From Bacteroidales bacterium UBA2287 (lineage in GTDB: Bacteria > Bacteroidota > Bacteroidia > Bacteroidales > Tenuifilaceae), in the NCBI GenBank assembly GCA_002345675.1, contig DDWL01000057.1, positions 21,581 to 85,580 on the forward strand: DNA of 64,000 nt, written 5' to 3'. Each line of letters opens with the position of its first letter. Position 1 is the first letter of the stretch. Below are positions 34,917 to 44,906 of this stretch, one piece after another. A program made the translations under genes and the position numbers. The notes under the pieces are model-generated. The model saw nothing but the letters and a program-made list of their open reading frames with translations. It had not been told where the DNA came from and ran no database searches.

Positions 34917-35828
34917 ATGACTTACGTTTCGCAAGAAAAACTATTCTCGAAGCAATGGTTTAAGGCGTATAGCCTTATACTTATTGGTTCGTTTATATTA
35001 GCTACTGGGTTTGTTCTCTTTATCGACCCTCATAAAATTGCCCCAGGTGGCGTTTATGGTATAGGTATTATACTTCACCATCTTACCGTAGGACTTTTTT
35101 CGTGGGCACCCGAAGGACTCCCCATTGGTGGCGTTGGTTTAGTGCTTAATATTCCGCTAACAATAATTGGCATAAAAGTTCTTGGGCCTAGGTTTGGCAT
35201 AAAAACGGTAGTTGGATTCTTTTTAACCTCAATTTTTATCGACGGAATGCATTACCTTAGAGGCTACGAGCCATTAGTTGAAGACGTGTTTCTTTCTTCG
35301 GTATTTGGTGGTGTGCTTATAGGTTTTGGTTTGGGACTTATTTTTAAATCGAAGGCTACTAGCGGTGGTTCCGACATTATTGCTATGATTTTTGCAAAGT
35401 ATACCCGGTTGCCCCTTGGGCAGCTAATGATTTATGTCGACTCGGCTATTGTTCTTATTGCGCTTGCGGCCTTTGGCGACTGGAAAATACCCTTGTACTC
35501 GTGGGTAGTTATTTACATTACCGGCAAGGTAATCGACATGACCATCCAGGGAATTAGTTACGACAAGTCGCTCTTTATCATATCCGAAAAATACGAAGAA
35601 ATTAGGCTCAAGCTTATTAACGATATTCAAAGAGGGGGAACACTAATCGATGGGGTTGGTATGTATAACGGACAGGAGAAAAAAATTATTTTCACCAACG
35701 TTAACGCTCGAGAGGTTCATATGCTTCGCGACTTTATATACGAAGTAGACCCAAACGCATTTATTACCGTAATTGATGCCAACGAAATACTAGGAAATGG
35801 CTTTAGGCCTATCCAAAGCAATATGTAG
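34917..35828 (+). CDS. YitT family membrane protein
   Basis: A 303-residue protein with five to six membrane helices in the first 200 residues, including ILATGFVLFIDPHKIAPGGV and the family motif KSKATSGGSDIIAMIFAKY, followed by a soluble DUF2179 domain (about 215-300, YEEIRLKLINDIQRGGTLIDGVGMY and VHMLRDFIYEVDPNAFITVID). Function of YitT proteins is not settled; transport has been suggested. Position within a housekeeping run (polyprenyl synthase upstream, rsgA 57 bp downstream) does not define it further. Confidence 0.92.
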   Translation: MTYVSQEKLFSKQWFKAYSLILIGSFILATGFVLFIDPHKIAPGGVYGIGIILHHLTVGLFSWAPEGLPIGGVGLVLNIPLTIIGIKVLGPRFGIKTVVGFFLTSIFIDGMHYLRGYEPLVEDVFLSSVFGGVLIGFGLGLIFKSKATSGGSDIIAMIFAKYTRLPLGQLMIYVDSAIVLIALAAFGDWKIPLYSWVVIYITGKVIDMTIQGISYDKSLFIISEKYEEIRLKLINDIQRGGTLIDGVGMYNGQEKKIIFTNVNAREVHMLRDFIYEVDPNAFITVIDANEILGNGFRPIQSNM

Positions 35829-35884
35829 CAACTATAAGAAGACCAATATGGGCAAAAAAAGCCACGTGTATAGCAATAAATAAA

Positions 35885-36805
35885 ATGAGAGGTCGCGTTT
35901 TAAAAACAACCGGTAGCTGGTACACAATTTTATCCGATGAAGGTAATAAGTTTCAGTGCACAATAAAGGGAAAACTTCGGTTAACCGATTTTAAAACAAC
36001 CAACCCCATTACCGTTGGCGACAATGTAACTTTTAACGTTGAGCCCGATGGAAAAACGGGGGTTGTTGTTAGTGTTGAGGCGCGAAGAAATTACATAATT
36101 CGTCGGTCGTCGAATCTGTCGCGCGAAGCGCATGTAATTGCCTCTAATATCGATCAGGCTTTGCTTGTTGTAACGGTCGATTTTCCCGAAACGCATACCG
36201 AGTTTATCGATCGCTACCTAGCAACTGCCGAAGCATATCAAATTCCTGCCGTTTTAGTGTTCAATAAGGTAGATATATACCAAGATCATTTATACGATAA
36301 GTTAAGGTATTTGCTGTCGATATATAAACCGCTCTATAGTTGTATTAAAACATCGGCAGTAACTGGCGAAAACATTGCCGAGTTAAAAGAAATGCTTGCA
36401 AATAAAGTAAGTCTTATTTCGGGTAACTCGGGAGTTGGGAAAAGTTCACTTGTTAACCGCATTGAGCCTGGCCTTAATTTAAAAACCGCCGAAATTTCGC
36501 ATTATCACCAAAAGGGAAAACACACAACAACCTTTAGCGAAATGTTTCCCTTAAGTTGTGGGGGGTTTATAATTGACACACCAGGAATTAAGGGCTTTGG
36601 AATGGTTGACATGAATAAAAACGAGATGTTTCACTATTTTCCCGAGATATTTAAAGTTTCGGCTAGTTGCCAGTTTAATAACTGTACCCATACACACGAA
36701 CCGGGCTGTGCCGTAATTAGGGCTGTAAACGAGGATGCCATTAGCGATTCGCGCTATAACAGCTATATTAAAATGATTAACGAAAACGAGGAGAAGTACC
36801 GATAA
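35885..36805 (+). CDS. rsgA: Ribosome biogenesis GTPase RsgA
   Basis: A 306-residue circularly permuted GTPase that helps late maturation of the 30S ribosome subunit. Order: OB-fold (about 1-70), then the permuted G domain with NKVD (127-130, G4), the SA segment at TSAVTG (G5), the P-loop GNSGVGKSS (180-188, G1), and DTPGIKGFG (G3), and last a zinc-binding domain with CQFNNCTHTHEPGC. All expected motifs are intact. It closes a four-gene plus-strand run and is followed by a strong terminator hairpin shared with the convergent kinase gene. Confidence 0.96.
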   Translation: MRGRVLKTTGSWYTILSDEGNKFQCTIKGKLRLTDFKTTNPITVGDNVTFNVEPDGKTGVVVSVEARRNYIIRRSSNLSREAHVIASNIDQALLVVTVDFPETHTEFIDRYLATAEAYQIPAVLVFNKVDIYQDHLYDKLRYLLSIYKPLYSCIKTSAVTGENIAELKEMLANKVSLISGNSGVGKSSLVNRIEPGLNLKTAEISHYHQKGKHTTTFSEMFPLSCGGFIIDTPGIKGFGMVDMNKNEMFHYFPEIFKVSASCQFNNCTHTHEPGCAVIRAVNEDAISDSRYNSYIKMINENEEKYR

Positions 36806-36807
36806 AA

Positions 36808-36830
36808 AAAGCCCTGAAAACCAGGGCTTT
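36808..36830. terminator. Bidirectional intrinsic terminator
   Basis: AAAGCCCTG (36808-36816) and CAGGGCTTT (36822-36830) form a 9-bp stem with a 5-nt loop. A run of A precedes and T-rich sequence follows, so it can work for rsgA on the plus strand and for the kinase on the minus strand. Confidence 0.8.
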
Positions 36831-36863
36831 GAAATTTTCTAAATAGAGTTGTAGCAAAAACAA

Positions 36864-38084
36864 CTAGTTAAGGTCTAAACTGTTTGGGTCGGCTTTTGGA
36901 ACGGTAAACCAAAATGTGGTTCCCGAATCAATTATACTGTTAACGCCAATTGAACCACCATTACGCTCAACAAATTCTTTGCATAAAATAAGGCCAAGCC
37001 CCGTGCCCGTTTCCTGTGAAGTGCCAATGGTTGTTGGGTTTGAGTCGAGGAGGAAAAGCTTTTTCATGTCCTTTTCGCTAATTCCAATGCCATTGTCTGC
37101 TACCGAAATTTTCCAAAACGAACCATCGGCTTCTATTGCTACCTTAATTTTTCCGTCGCTGGGGGTGAATTTTATGGCGTTGGAAAGGAGGTTGCGAACT
37201 ACGGTAGTAACCATGTTAACGTCAATGTAAGCCGAAATATCTTTACATCCTCCCGATTCGATGGAAATATGCTTTTGCAAGGCATTTCCCGAAAGCAACT
37301 CAACGTTTTCGGCAACTACTAGGCAAAGGTTAGCCATTTTTGGCCGCATGGGCATACGACCAGTTTGCACCATCGACCACTGTAAAAGGTTTTCGAGGAG
37401 GTTAAAGGTGTTGTTTGAGTACTTATAAATTTGCGATATAAATTCCTTTAAACTTTCGGGATCGAAACTTTCGAATTCGCGTGCTAAAAGTTCACTAATT
37501 CCAAGTACTGTGCTAAACGGATTCTTAAGGTCGTGGGCTATAATGGCAAAAAATTTATCCTTAGTAGCATTTAGGGCTTCAAGTTCCTTTCGTTGCTGCT
37601 CAAGAACCGCTTTTTGCTGCTCAATTTCTGCATTTTTTCGGGTTAGTTCGGCCTCAAGCGTATTGTAGTCGCGAAGCCTCCAAATTAGCCCTTTAAGCAT
37701 TATGTGGGTTATTTCGGCATGCTTTGCCGTTACATCGAAAAACGCCTTTTGGTCGAGGCGTAAAAGTTTTGTTGGTTCCTCCGATGTAACCGAGGTGCTT
37801 CGAGGTGTTGAGTCGAGAAGCGAATATTCACCAAAATATTGGTTTTTTGAAAAATGAGCGAAAGTGTGTTCGCCAACGTGAGCCTTAACACGTCCGCTTA
37901 CAACAAGGTAAAGTGCATACTCTTTTTCTCCCTTTTCAAATAGTAACTGACTGACTTTAAGTTCAGTTGGAATAAGTGCCCATGCAATGCTCTTTAGCAT
38001 CTCATCTTCCAAGTCGCTAAAAAGAGCAATCGATTTTAGAATTCTAATTCTATCAAGTATTTCGGTATCGGTTATCTTTTGCAT
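36864..38084 (-). CDS. Cyclic-nucleotide-binding-domain histidine kinase
   Basis: A 406-residue soluble kinase. An N-terminal cNMP-binding (CRP-like) domain (about 10-130) shows LLFEKGEKEYALYLVVSGRV and YFGEYSLLDSTPRSTSV; a coiled coil (about 140-175) follows, then a histidine kinase core with H184 in FFAIIAHDLKNPFS, N box TTVVRNLLSNAIKF, G1 VADNGIGIS and G2 GTGLGLILCKEFVERNGG. The RxS-containing phosphate-binding segment (PRSTS) suggests real nucleotide binding. No membrane helix and no adjacent response regulator. It is convergent with rsgA and shares its terminator. The ligand may be cAMP or another cyclic nucleotide; that is not visible. Confidence 0.9.
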   Translation of the reverse strand: MQKITDTEILDRIRILKSIALFSDLEDEMLKSIAWALIPTELKVSQLLFEKGEKEYALYLVVSGRVKAHVGEHTFAHFSKNQYFGEYSLLDSTPRSTSVTSEEPTKLLRLDQKAFFDVTAKHAEITHIMLKGLIWRLRDYNTLEAELTRKNAEIEQQKAVLEQQRKELEALNATKDKFFAIIAHDLKNPFSTVLGISELLAREFESFDPESLKEFISQIYKYSNNTFNLLENLLQWSMVQTGRMPMRPKMANLCLVVAENVELLSGNALQKHISIESGGCKDISAYIDVNMVTTVVRNLLSNAIKFTPSDGKIKVAIEADGSFWKISVADNGIGISEKDMKKLFLLDSNPTTIGTSQETGTGLGLILCKEFVERNGGSIGVNSIIDSGTTFWFTVPKADPNSLDLN

Positions 38085-38335
38085 TTTTATTTAATCTATA
38101 CCCCACAAATTTGCAAATAATTATAGAATTAACAGCTACTTATTTTTTAAAAAGGGATAAAGGTTTGGGGCTTGTCGAGGTTAGTGCTATTAGTTAACAC
38201 GTTAAGAGAAACTAAAAGTAAGTTGCTTAAAAATTAAGTTGGAAAGGCAATTCAATAATTTAACTCACGGGAAGCATTTATTCTGTGTGATTTTCAATAA
38301 TAATCTTGCTATTAAAAAATGAAACAGAATATGCC

Positions 38336-38343
38336 TATTTTTG
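38336..38343 (+). promoter_or_regulatory. Predicted -7 box upstream of dusB
   Basis: TATTTTTG fits TAnnTTTG and overlaps a TTG that would otherwise be a candidate start, which supports the downstream GTG at 38368. No good -33 partner was seen. Confidence 0.35.
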
Positions 38344-38367
38344 TCAACCTTATCCATACAAAACAGA

Positions 38368-39396
38368 GTGAAAATAGGAAACGTTGATTTAGGCTCAAGG
38401 CCATTATTTCTGGCACCCATGGAGGATGTTACCGATCCCTCGTTTCGTTTGCTTTGCAAACGATTTGGTGCCGATATGGTTTACACCGAGTTTATTAACT
38501 CCGACGGGTTAATTCGCGACGCATCGAGTACCTTGGCTAAGCTCAAAATTTCCGATGCCGAGCGTCCTGTTGGTATTCAGCTTTATGGGCACATTATCGA
38601 AAGTATGGTTGAGGCTGCCAAGATAGCTACCGAAGCAAATCCCGAGGTAATTGACATAAACTTTGGCTGCCCTGTTAAAAAAATTGCTAATCGTGGTGCT
38701 GGTTCAGGTATAATGAAGGATGTACCCAAAATGGTTGAAATGACCCGCCAAATTGTGGCAGCTACACATCTTCCCGTTACCGTTAAAACCCGATTGGGCT
38801 GGGACGACGAGTCGAAGAATATTGTTGAAATTGCCGAACGCCTTCAAGATGTTGGCATTGTTGCACTTACCATTCATGGGCGAACCCGTGCTCAGCTCTA
38901 TCGTGGCGTTGCCGATTGGACTCTTATTGGCGAGGTAAAAAACAACCCTCGAATGACCATTCCGATTATTGGCAATGGCGATATCGATAGCCCCGAAAAA
39001 GCTAAAAACATGTTCGATAATTATGGCGTTGATGGCATTATGATTGGCCGGGCAACATACGGACGACCCTGGATTTTTAAGGAAATTAAGCATTTTTTGC
39101 AAACGGGTGAGCGAATGAAACCCCTTTCCGTTGAGGAAAAGGTTGCCCTAGCAAAGGAGCACCTTTACCTTGCCATTGCCGAAAAGGGCGAACGCCGAGC
39201 CATTCTCGAAATGCGTCGCCACTACACATGTTACTTTAAGGCGCTTCCACATTTCAAAGAACTTAGGCTTAAGCTTGTTACTGAAAACAGTCCCGAAAAT
39301 GTCACAAATTTGCTAAGCGAGGTGGCAGAAAAATACGCTGGTTTTGTTCAGGACGAAAGCATTAACCCCTCGCCTTGGAGTAATGGTACATTTTAG
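38368..39396 (+). CDS. dusB: tRNA-dihydrouridine synthase DusB
   Basis: A protein of about 342 residues that reduces specific uridines in the tRNA D-loop using FMN and NADPH. TIM-barrel motifs are APMEDVTDPSFR near the start, NFGCPVKKIANRGAG with the catalytic Cys, TVKTRLGWD, TIHGRTRAQLY and IPIIGNGDI followed by MIGRATYGRPWIF, then a helical C-terminal domain. The start is taken as GTG 38368, giving KIGNVDLGSRPLFLAPMED, the usual DusB opening; an upstream TTG would add nine unlikely residues. A DMT transporter gene follows 9 bp later. Confidence 0.93.
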   Translation: MKIGNVDLGSRPLFLAPMEDVTDPSFRLLCKRFGADMVYTEFINSDGLIRDASSTLAKLKISDAERPVGIQLYGHIIESMVEAAKIATEANPEVIDINFGCPVKKIANRGAGSGIMKDVPKMVEMTRQIVAATHLPVTVKTRLGWDDESKNIVEIAERLQDVGIVALTIHGRTRAQLYRGVADWTLIGEVKNNPRMTIPIIGNGDIDSPEKAKNMFDNYGVDGIMIGRATYGRPWIFKEIKHFLQTGERMKPLSVEEKVALAKEHLYLAIAEKGERRAILEMRRHYTCYFKALPHFKELRLKLVTENSPENVTNLLSEVAEKYAGFVQDESINPSPWSNGTF

Positions 39397-39405
39397 TGTG
39401 AAAAA

Positions 39406-40332
39406 GTGAAAAAGGAAACCGTTCTCTTTTTTAAATCAACTACCTTTTTAGCTATTGTAGCCTGTGTACTTTGGGCAACGGCATTTGTGGGAGTAAAATT
39501 AGGATTAAAGTATACGCCTCCGCTTCAGTTTGCGGGCGTTCGTTTCTTTATTTCGGGACTTTTAATACTGCCTTTTATTCCTAAGCTCATTCTTAAAACG
39601 CGTCTTTCGCTTAGCGAAGTTGGCTTTATTGCTTTTATTGGAATAATTCAAATTTCAGTTCAGTACTCACTCTTTTATTCTGGAATGAACCTCGTGCCCG
39701 GTGCGCTTGGAGCAATGGTTGTTGGTTCGGGGCCACTTTTTGTAGCACTTGTTGCTCATATGCTAATTCCCAGCGACAGCATAACGCTCCGTAAAATGGC
39801 GAGCATTGGCCTTGGCCTTTTAGGTATTGTAATTATTACGCTAGGGCGTAACAAAATGGGAGCCGTTGGATCGGCAGCAGTATTGGGTATATTGCTTCTA
39901 ATTGCAAACAATATTTTGTCGGGGTTTGGAAACGTTTTTGTTGCTAAGGATAAACGACGAGTTCCACCGCTAATTCTTAGTTCCTATTCAATGATATTTG
40001 GAGGACTGCTCCTTTGGATAACAGGAATTGGTATTGAAGGTTTTAAAATGGGGCCATTTCCAACGGAGTACTACATTTCGTTAGCGTGGCTAAGTTTTTT
40101 GTCGGCAGCAGCTATTTCAATTTGGTACACATTACTAAGCAGACCAGGCGTTAAGGTTTCGAACCTAAATATGTGGAAGTTTATAATTCCTGTTCTTGGT
40201 GCTGGATTAAGCTGGGCAATACTTCCCAACGAATACCCTACGTTAATTGCCATAGCGGGAATGGCGCTAGTTGCAATAGCACTGGTTGTTTTAAACAAAA
40301 AAAGCAGAGAAGCAAAAAATACTTCGAATTAG
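39406..40332 (+). CDS. DMT (EamA) family transporter
   Basis: A 308-residue protein with ten membrane helices in two EamA repeats (about residues 15-140 and 160-300). VACVLWATAFVGVKLGLKY near the start and PGALGAMVVGSGPLFVALVAHM in the first repeat are characteristic. Members export or import amino acids, nucleotides or other small molecules, and the substrate cannot be read from sequence. The start is GTG, 9 bp after dusB, so the two are probably co-transcribed. It converges with the NTF2-like gene. Confidence 0.9.
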   Translation: MKKETVLFFKSTTFLAIVACVLWATAFVGVKLGLKYTPPLQFAGVRFFISGLLILPFIPKLILKTRLSLSEVGFIAFIGIIQISVQYSLFYSGMNLVPGALGAMVVGSGPLFVALVAHMLIPSDSITLRKMASIGLGLLGIVIITLGRNKMGAVGSAAVLGILLLIANNILSGFGNVFVAKDKRRVPPLILSSYSMIFGGLLLWITGIGIEGFKMGPFPTEYYISLAWLSFLSAAAISIWYTLLSRPGVKVSNLNMWKFIIPVLGAGLSWAILPNEYPTLIAIAGMALVAIALVVLNKKSREAKNTSN

Positions 40333-40372
40333 GCAAGAAGCCTTTAGGAGAAACAATTGTTCTCGAAAATAA

Positions 40373-40810
40373 TTAGTGTCGGTAAAAAATTTTACTCACA
40401 ATTTTCCAGTCTTCGCCAAATTTGTATAAAAACATGTAGTCGGTAAAAATTACCTTCCCGCCTTTAATTAGTTCGAATTTTGCCGTAGCTGCATTTCCTG
40501 TAACGTCAATGCTTATAAAGTTTACATCAGTTCGCTCGGCAGTTTGGTTTGGGTTAGCCGCCCGACTTTTCTTCATACTCTCAATCCATGCCGATATTGG
40601 GTATTTAGTTAGTACCCCATCGCGATTAATTAGCATTTCAAAGTCGGGATGAAACCCCTTTGCTACCTCGTCGAGGCTACCTAAATTATGAATTCCTTCG
40701 ACGTACGACATTGTAATAACCTCCTTTACCTTTTCCTGTTCATCAGGATTTGAAAGCGCCGTAAGCGACACCACCAAAAGGGCAACAGCTGTAATCATCA
40801 TTGTTTTCAT
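40373..40810 (-). CDS. Secreted NTF2-like (lumazine-binding-type) protein
   Basis: A 145-residue protein with a signal peptide (about 1-20) and one NTF2-like domain: helix KVKEVITMSYVEGIHNLGSLDEVAKGFHPDFEMLINRDG in two blocks, then AWIESMKKSRAANPNQ and the strands VNFISIDVTGNAATAKFEL and YMFLYKFGEDWKIVSKIF. The family is often annotated as putative lumazine-binding or nuclear transport factor 2; biological role is undefined. It is a single gene on its strand. Unrelated in sequence to the NTF2-like gene at 1690-2175, though both share the fold. Confidence 0.8.
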   Translation of the reverse strand: MKTMMITAVALLVVSLTALSNPDEQEKVKEVITMSYVEGIHNLGSLDEVAKGFHPDFEMLINRDGVLTKYPISAWIESMKKSRAANPNQTAERTDVNFISIDVTGNAATAKFELIKGGKVIFTDYMFLYKFGEDWKIVSKIFYRH

Positions 40811-41080
40811 AGTAGTTATGGCTTGGTTCGTAATTTTGACGAAAGATTATTCACAAGGATTAACCTTAAACTCTTAAGTATTCATTTTCCCATGTTTACA
40901 ACGAAGCATAAATGGCACATAAGTTAATTTAAAAGTGCCAATTGTAACTTTTATTCTAAAAATTTTATATTTTCGTAATGAATAAAAGGCGTTTCACTGT
41001 TTGGGGCAAATTATCGGTTTGAATTCAACAATTTGCTCGCGCAACATTTTTTTAGCAACTATTTGCAGCGAGGGTAAAGT

Positions 41081-44000
41081 ATGGATAAGCTTCAGCAAAA
41101 AATTAGCGAACTAGAGAAAGAGAACGAAAGGCTTAAGTCGTTGCTAACCATTAGTTCGAATGGAGACAATAAAAATCGGAATAACTTTGAGGGGTTTTTC
41201 AATTTAGCAATCGACTTACTTTGCATTGCCGACATACACGGAAACTTTATTAAGGTTAACAAATCGTGGGAAAATGTACTTGGTTACTCGCTCGAGTACC
41301 TCGAAAGCCATAAGTTTTTCGACTTTGTTCACCCCGACGATTTGCCCAGCACCCTTTTACAACTGGAAAATTTAGCCAAACAGGAGCAAGTTGTAAATTT
41401 TGTAAACCGTTATAGGTGCAAAAATGGTACTTGGCGATATATTGAGTGGCGTTCGCTGCCCCTTGGTGATCTCATATATGCTGCGGCTCGCGACATAACA
41501 AAGCGAATAAACGACGAAATACGCTTAAAACAGCAAAACGACGATTACTTAGAGTTAACCGAAAAACTAAGTGAAACCAATACCGAACTTGGCTTTGCAA
41601 AACTGCTGGCCGAGGAGCGAGAGCGTAACTACAAGGAGATTTTTAATTCCACAAGCGATGCCATTTTTGTACATAATGCAAAAACAGGAAATATTATCGA
41701 CGTAAGCACCACCATGCTTAAAATGTATGGTTTTTCCGAAAAATCTCAAATTATTGGAGGCAATATTTCTCAAATTAGCGCGGTTAAGCAGGGCTACACA
41801 CTTAGTAAAGCTAACGAATTAATTCGAAAGGCTATTAGCGATGAAAATAACACCTTTGAATGGCTAGCTAAAAAGAGCAATGGCGAATGCTTTTGGGTTG
41901 AGGTTTCGCTCCGAAGCACTCAAATAAATAACCAAAGTATTGTTTTAGCTAGCGTTAGGGATATTAGCAAACGTAAGGAAGCAGAGGAAAATTTTCGACT
42001 GTCGCACGAAACGTACAAAGGTATTCTCGACAGCCTTAACGAGGCCGTTTATATACTTGACAATCAAGATTGTTTTGTTGAGGTTAATAAAACGGCCGAA
42101 GGATTTTACGGGTATCCTCGCGATTACTTTATAGGAAAAACTCCTGAATTTTTATCGGCACCAAATAGGAATAACTTCGACGAAGTTGTAAAAACGTTAA
42201 AAGAAGCATTTAATGGCAACCCCGGTATTTTTGAGTTTTGGGGTATTAAAAAAAACGGAGATGTATTTCCCAAAGAGGTTAGCGTTTCGCCTGGTGTCTT
42301 TTTTGGAAAAAAATCGGTTATTGCTGTTGCTCGCGACATTAGCGAACGCAAAGAATCGGAATTCGATTTAAAAAGAAAAAACGAACAAATAGAGACTCAA
42401 AATATAGATTACAAAAAACTTACCGAAGAGTTGCTGGTAGCCAAAGAAAGGGCGGAGCAAAGTGAAACAAAATTTCGGAACCTAGTCGAGTCGGCTTTCG
42501 ATGGAATTTACCTTATTGAGGGCAGAGGATTTAACTATGTTAACCCACGTTTTACCGAAATAACAGGTTACACGTTTGAGGAGTTAACTTCCGAAAAATT
42601 CGATTTTACCGACCTCCTGTCTACAAAAACAAAGAAAATAATCGACAACCGTTACCATGCTCGTATTAGCGGCGAAACAATACCTGCACGATACGAATTT
42701 CAGATAATTACTAAGGGAAATGAACTTAAGGACGTGGAGGTTAGTACCGTACCCCTAAGGGCCAATGGCGACCCACTTGTAATGGGCATAATGAAGGATA
42801 TTACTCCCCGACGTAAGCTGGAAAGGGAAATTTCATACAGGTCGAAGCTGCAAACTCTGCTTATAAATTTAGGCGCTAAGTTTATTAATATTCCCCACCA
42901 TATTATTGAGCGCGAAATTAACAGCGCACTTGCCGAAATGGGCAACTTTTCGGAGGTTGATAGAGTATACATTTTTACTTACGACTTTGTAAACGACACC
43001 ATGACCAACACCCACGAATGGTGCTCCGAAGGTACTTTGTCGCAAATAAAAAATCTCCAAAATTTGCCCAATAGTCTTGTTCCCGAGTGGGTAAATGCCC
43101 ATAAAGAGGGGAACATCGTTTATATTCCAAATATTTTAGATTTTAACGAAAGTGATAATATTCGAAAAATTCTTGAACCCCAAGGCGTAAAATCGTTAAT
43201 TGCCATACCAATGATTTACTCCGAAACTTGTTTCGGTTTTGTGGGTTTCGACGCGGTAAAAAACTACAAGCAATGGAGCGATTCCCAAATTTCGCTACTA
43301 AAACTTTTTGCTGAACTGCTAGTAAATGTTCAGGTTAAAACCCGTTACGAAAAGAGGTTAAAAGAAGCCAAAGTTGTTGCCGAAGTTAAGCAAATGGAAG
43401 TAAGGAATATTATCGACTACTCGCCAGTTGGTATAGTTCTAATTAACCCTAATGGCAACGTTATTGATGTTAATAATGCAGCTGTAAAAATGCTTGGTTC
43501 GCCCTCGGTCGAGGCAACCAAAAAATTAAACCTTTTCGAAACAAAACCGCTTATTGCCATTGGTTTTACTAACGATTTACAGCACTGTTTAACCACGAAG
43601 GAAATGGTGTATAACGAAAAGAAGTACACAAGTGTTTGGGGAAAAGAAATATTTGTTAAGTATTACTTAGTGCCAATTGTTATTGAGGGCGAGGTTGAAA
43701 GCGTTTTAGCCAACATTGAAGACATTACTCACGTTAAGGAAACAGAGCAAAAGCTCATATCGCTTAAGGACAAAGCCGAGGAGAGCGACCGACTAAAAAC
43801 GGCATTTCTGTCGAACATGAGTCACGAAATTCGAACTCCAATGAACGCCATTTGTGGATTCTCGAACCTTCTTATAAATAACTCATTTAACGACGAGCAA
43901 CGCAATAACTTTGTCGAAATAATTAACATAAACAGCCAGCAGCTACTGAGCATAATAAACGATATTATCGACGTTTCGAAAATTGAAGCGGGACAGGTTT

Positions 44001-44896
44001 CGATTTCGTACTCAAACATTTCGGTAAACGATATTATCGATGAAATGCAAACGATTTTTTCGCCAACAGTAAAAATGAAAGGCGTTGAACTTATTGTGTC
44101 GAAAGGGTTAAGTGGCAACGATAGCAAAATAGTTTCCGATGAGCTAAAAATTAAGCAAATACTTAGCAACCTAATTTACAATGCAATTAAGTTTACCGAA
44201 AGAGGACGAATTGAAGTTGGCTATAGGCTGGCAAACAGCTACCTCGAATTTTATGTTAACGACACCGGAATTGGTATAAACCCCGAGAACTTCGAGCTAA
44301 TATTCGAGCGTTTTCAGCAGGTTGAGGGAACCACAAACGAAAGCCGAAAGGGAACAGGTTTAGGGCTACCTATTTCGAAAGCATTTGTTGAACTGCTTGG
44401 CGGGCAAATTGGGCTTACATCTACTGTTGGCGTTGGTACAAACTTCTTCTTTTCAATTCCCTATATTCACGACGAAATTCAGCAGGGCAAACCCGATAGC
44501 AACGTAAATTTGCAAAATATAAAGTGGGGAACTAAAACCATACTTATTGCCGAAGACGACCATCCCAATTTTATGTACATAAGGGAACTGCTGCGGGTTA
44601 CCCATGCAAATGTGCTACGTGCAAAAAATGGCCAAGAGGCCATTGAAATGTGTAATGCAAACACAATCGATTTAGTACTAATGGACATTAAAATGCCCAT
44701 TCTTAACGGGCTCGAAGCGGCTACAAGGTTACGCGAGCAGGGTTTTACAACCCCAATTATTGCCCAAACCGCTTACGCATTTTCCGACGACAAGCAGCGA
44801 GCCATTGAAAGTGGCTGTAACGACTATATTTCGAAACCCATTAGGCAAGAAGATTTGCTAAAGCTTATTGGGAAATGGCTCGACAGTTCAAACTAA
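41081..44896 (+). CDS. Multi-PAS hybrid sensor histidine kinase/response regulator
   Basis: A 1271-residue soluble hybrid kinase. From N to C: a short coiled coil (1-35), four PAS domains (about 40-150, 180-300, 305-425, 460-580; for example NLAIDLLCIADIHGNFIKVN and SAFDGIYLIEGRGFNYVNPR), a GAF domain (about 595-765, IYSETCFGFVGFDA), a fifth PAS (about 775-890), the HisKA domain with H915 in LSNMSHEIRTPMNA, an ATPase domain (NDTGIGINPENFELIFERF and GTGLGLPISKAF), and a C-terminal receiver with phosphoacceptor D1202 in LVLMDIKMP. No membrane helix, so it senses cytoplasmic signals such as redox or ligands. No DNA-binding output is adjacent; the small zinc-ribbon gene 10 bp downstream may be co-expressed. 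Confidence 0.93.
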   Translation: MDKLQQKISELEKENERLKSLLTISSNGDNKNRNNFEGFFNLAIDLLCIADIHGNFIKVNKSWENVLGYSLEYLESHKFFDFVHPDDLPSTLLQLENLAKQEQVVNFVNRYRCKNGTWRYIEWRSLPLGDLIYAAARDITKRINDEIRLKQQNDDYLELTEKLSETNTELGFAKLLAEERERNYKEIFNSTSDAIFVHNAKTGNIIDVSTTMLKMYGFSEKSQIIGGNISQISAVKQGYTLSKANELIRKAISDENNTFEWLAKKSNGECFWVEVSLRSTQINNQSIVLASVRDISKRKEAEENFRLSHETYKGILDSLNEAVYILDNQDCFVEVNKTAEGFYGYPRDYFIGKTPEFLSAPNRNNFDEVVKTLKEAFNGNPGIFEFWGIKKNGDVFPKEVSVSPGVFFGKKSVIAVARDISERKESEFDLKRKNEQIETQNIDYKKLTEELLVAKERAEQSETKFRNLVESAFDGIYLIEGRGFNYVNPRFTEITGYTFEELTSEKFDFTDLLSTKTKKIIDNRYHARISGETIPARYEFQIITKGNELKDVEVSTVPLRANGDPLVMGIMKDITPRRKLEREISYRSKLQTLLINLGAKFINIPHHIIEREINSALAEMGNFSEVDRVYIFTYDFVNDTMTNTHEWCSEGTLSQIKNLQNLPNSLVPEWVNAHKEGNIVYIPNILDFNESDNIRKILEPQGVKSLIAIPMIYSETCFGFVGFDAVKNYKQWSDSQISLLKLFAELLVNVQVKTRYEKRLKEAKVVAEVKQMEVRNIIDYSPVGIVLINPNGNVIDVNNAAVKMLGSPSVEATKKLNLFETKPLIAIGFTNDLQHCLTTKEMVYNEKKYTSVWGKEIFVKYYLVPIVIEGEVESVLANIEDITHVKETEQKLISLKDKAEESDRLKTAFLSNMSHEIRTPMNAICGFSNLLINNSFNDEQRNNFVEIININSQQLLSIINDIIDVSKIEAGQVSISYSNISVNDIIDEMQTIFSPTVKMKGVELIVSKGLSGNDSKIVSDELKIKQILSNLIYNAIKFTERGRIEVGYRLANSYLEFYVNDTGIGINPENFELIFERFQQVEGTTNESRKGTGLGLPISKAFVELLGGQIGLTSTVGVGTNFFFSIPYIHDEIQQGKPDSNVNLQNIKWGTKTILIAEDDHPNFMYIRELLRVTHANVLRAKNGQEAIEMCNANTIDLVLMDIKMPILNGLEAATRLREQGFTTPIIAQTAYAFSDDKQRAIESGCNDYISKPIRQEDLLKLIGKWLDSSN

Positions 44897-44906
44897 TTTT
44901 CGCCTT

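Noticed and set aside
38341..38367. Upstream TTG start of dusB
   Set aside because: The added nine residues do not fit DusB N-termini; GTG 38368 gives the canonical opening and the TTG lies in a -7-like box.
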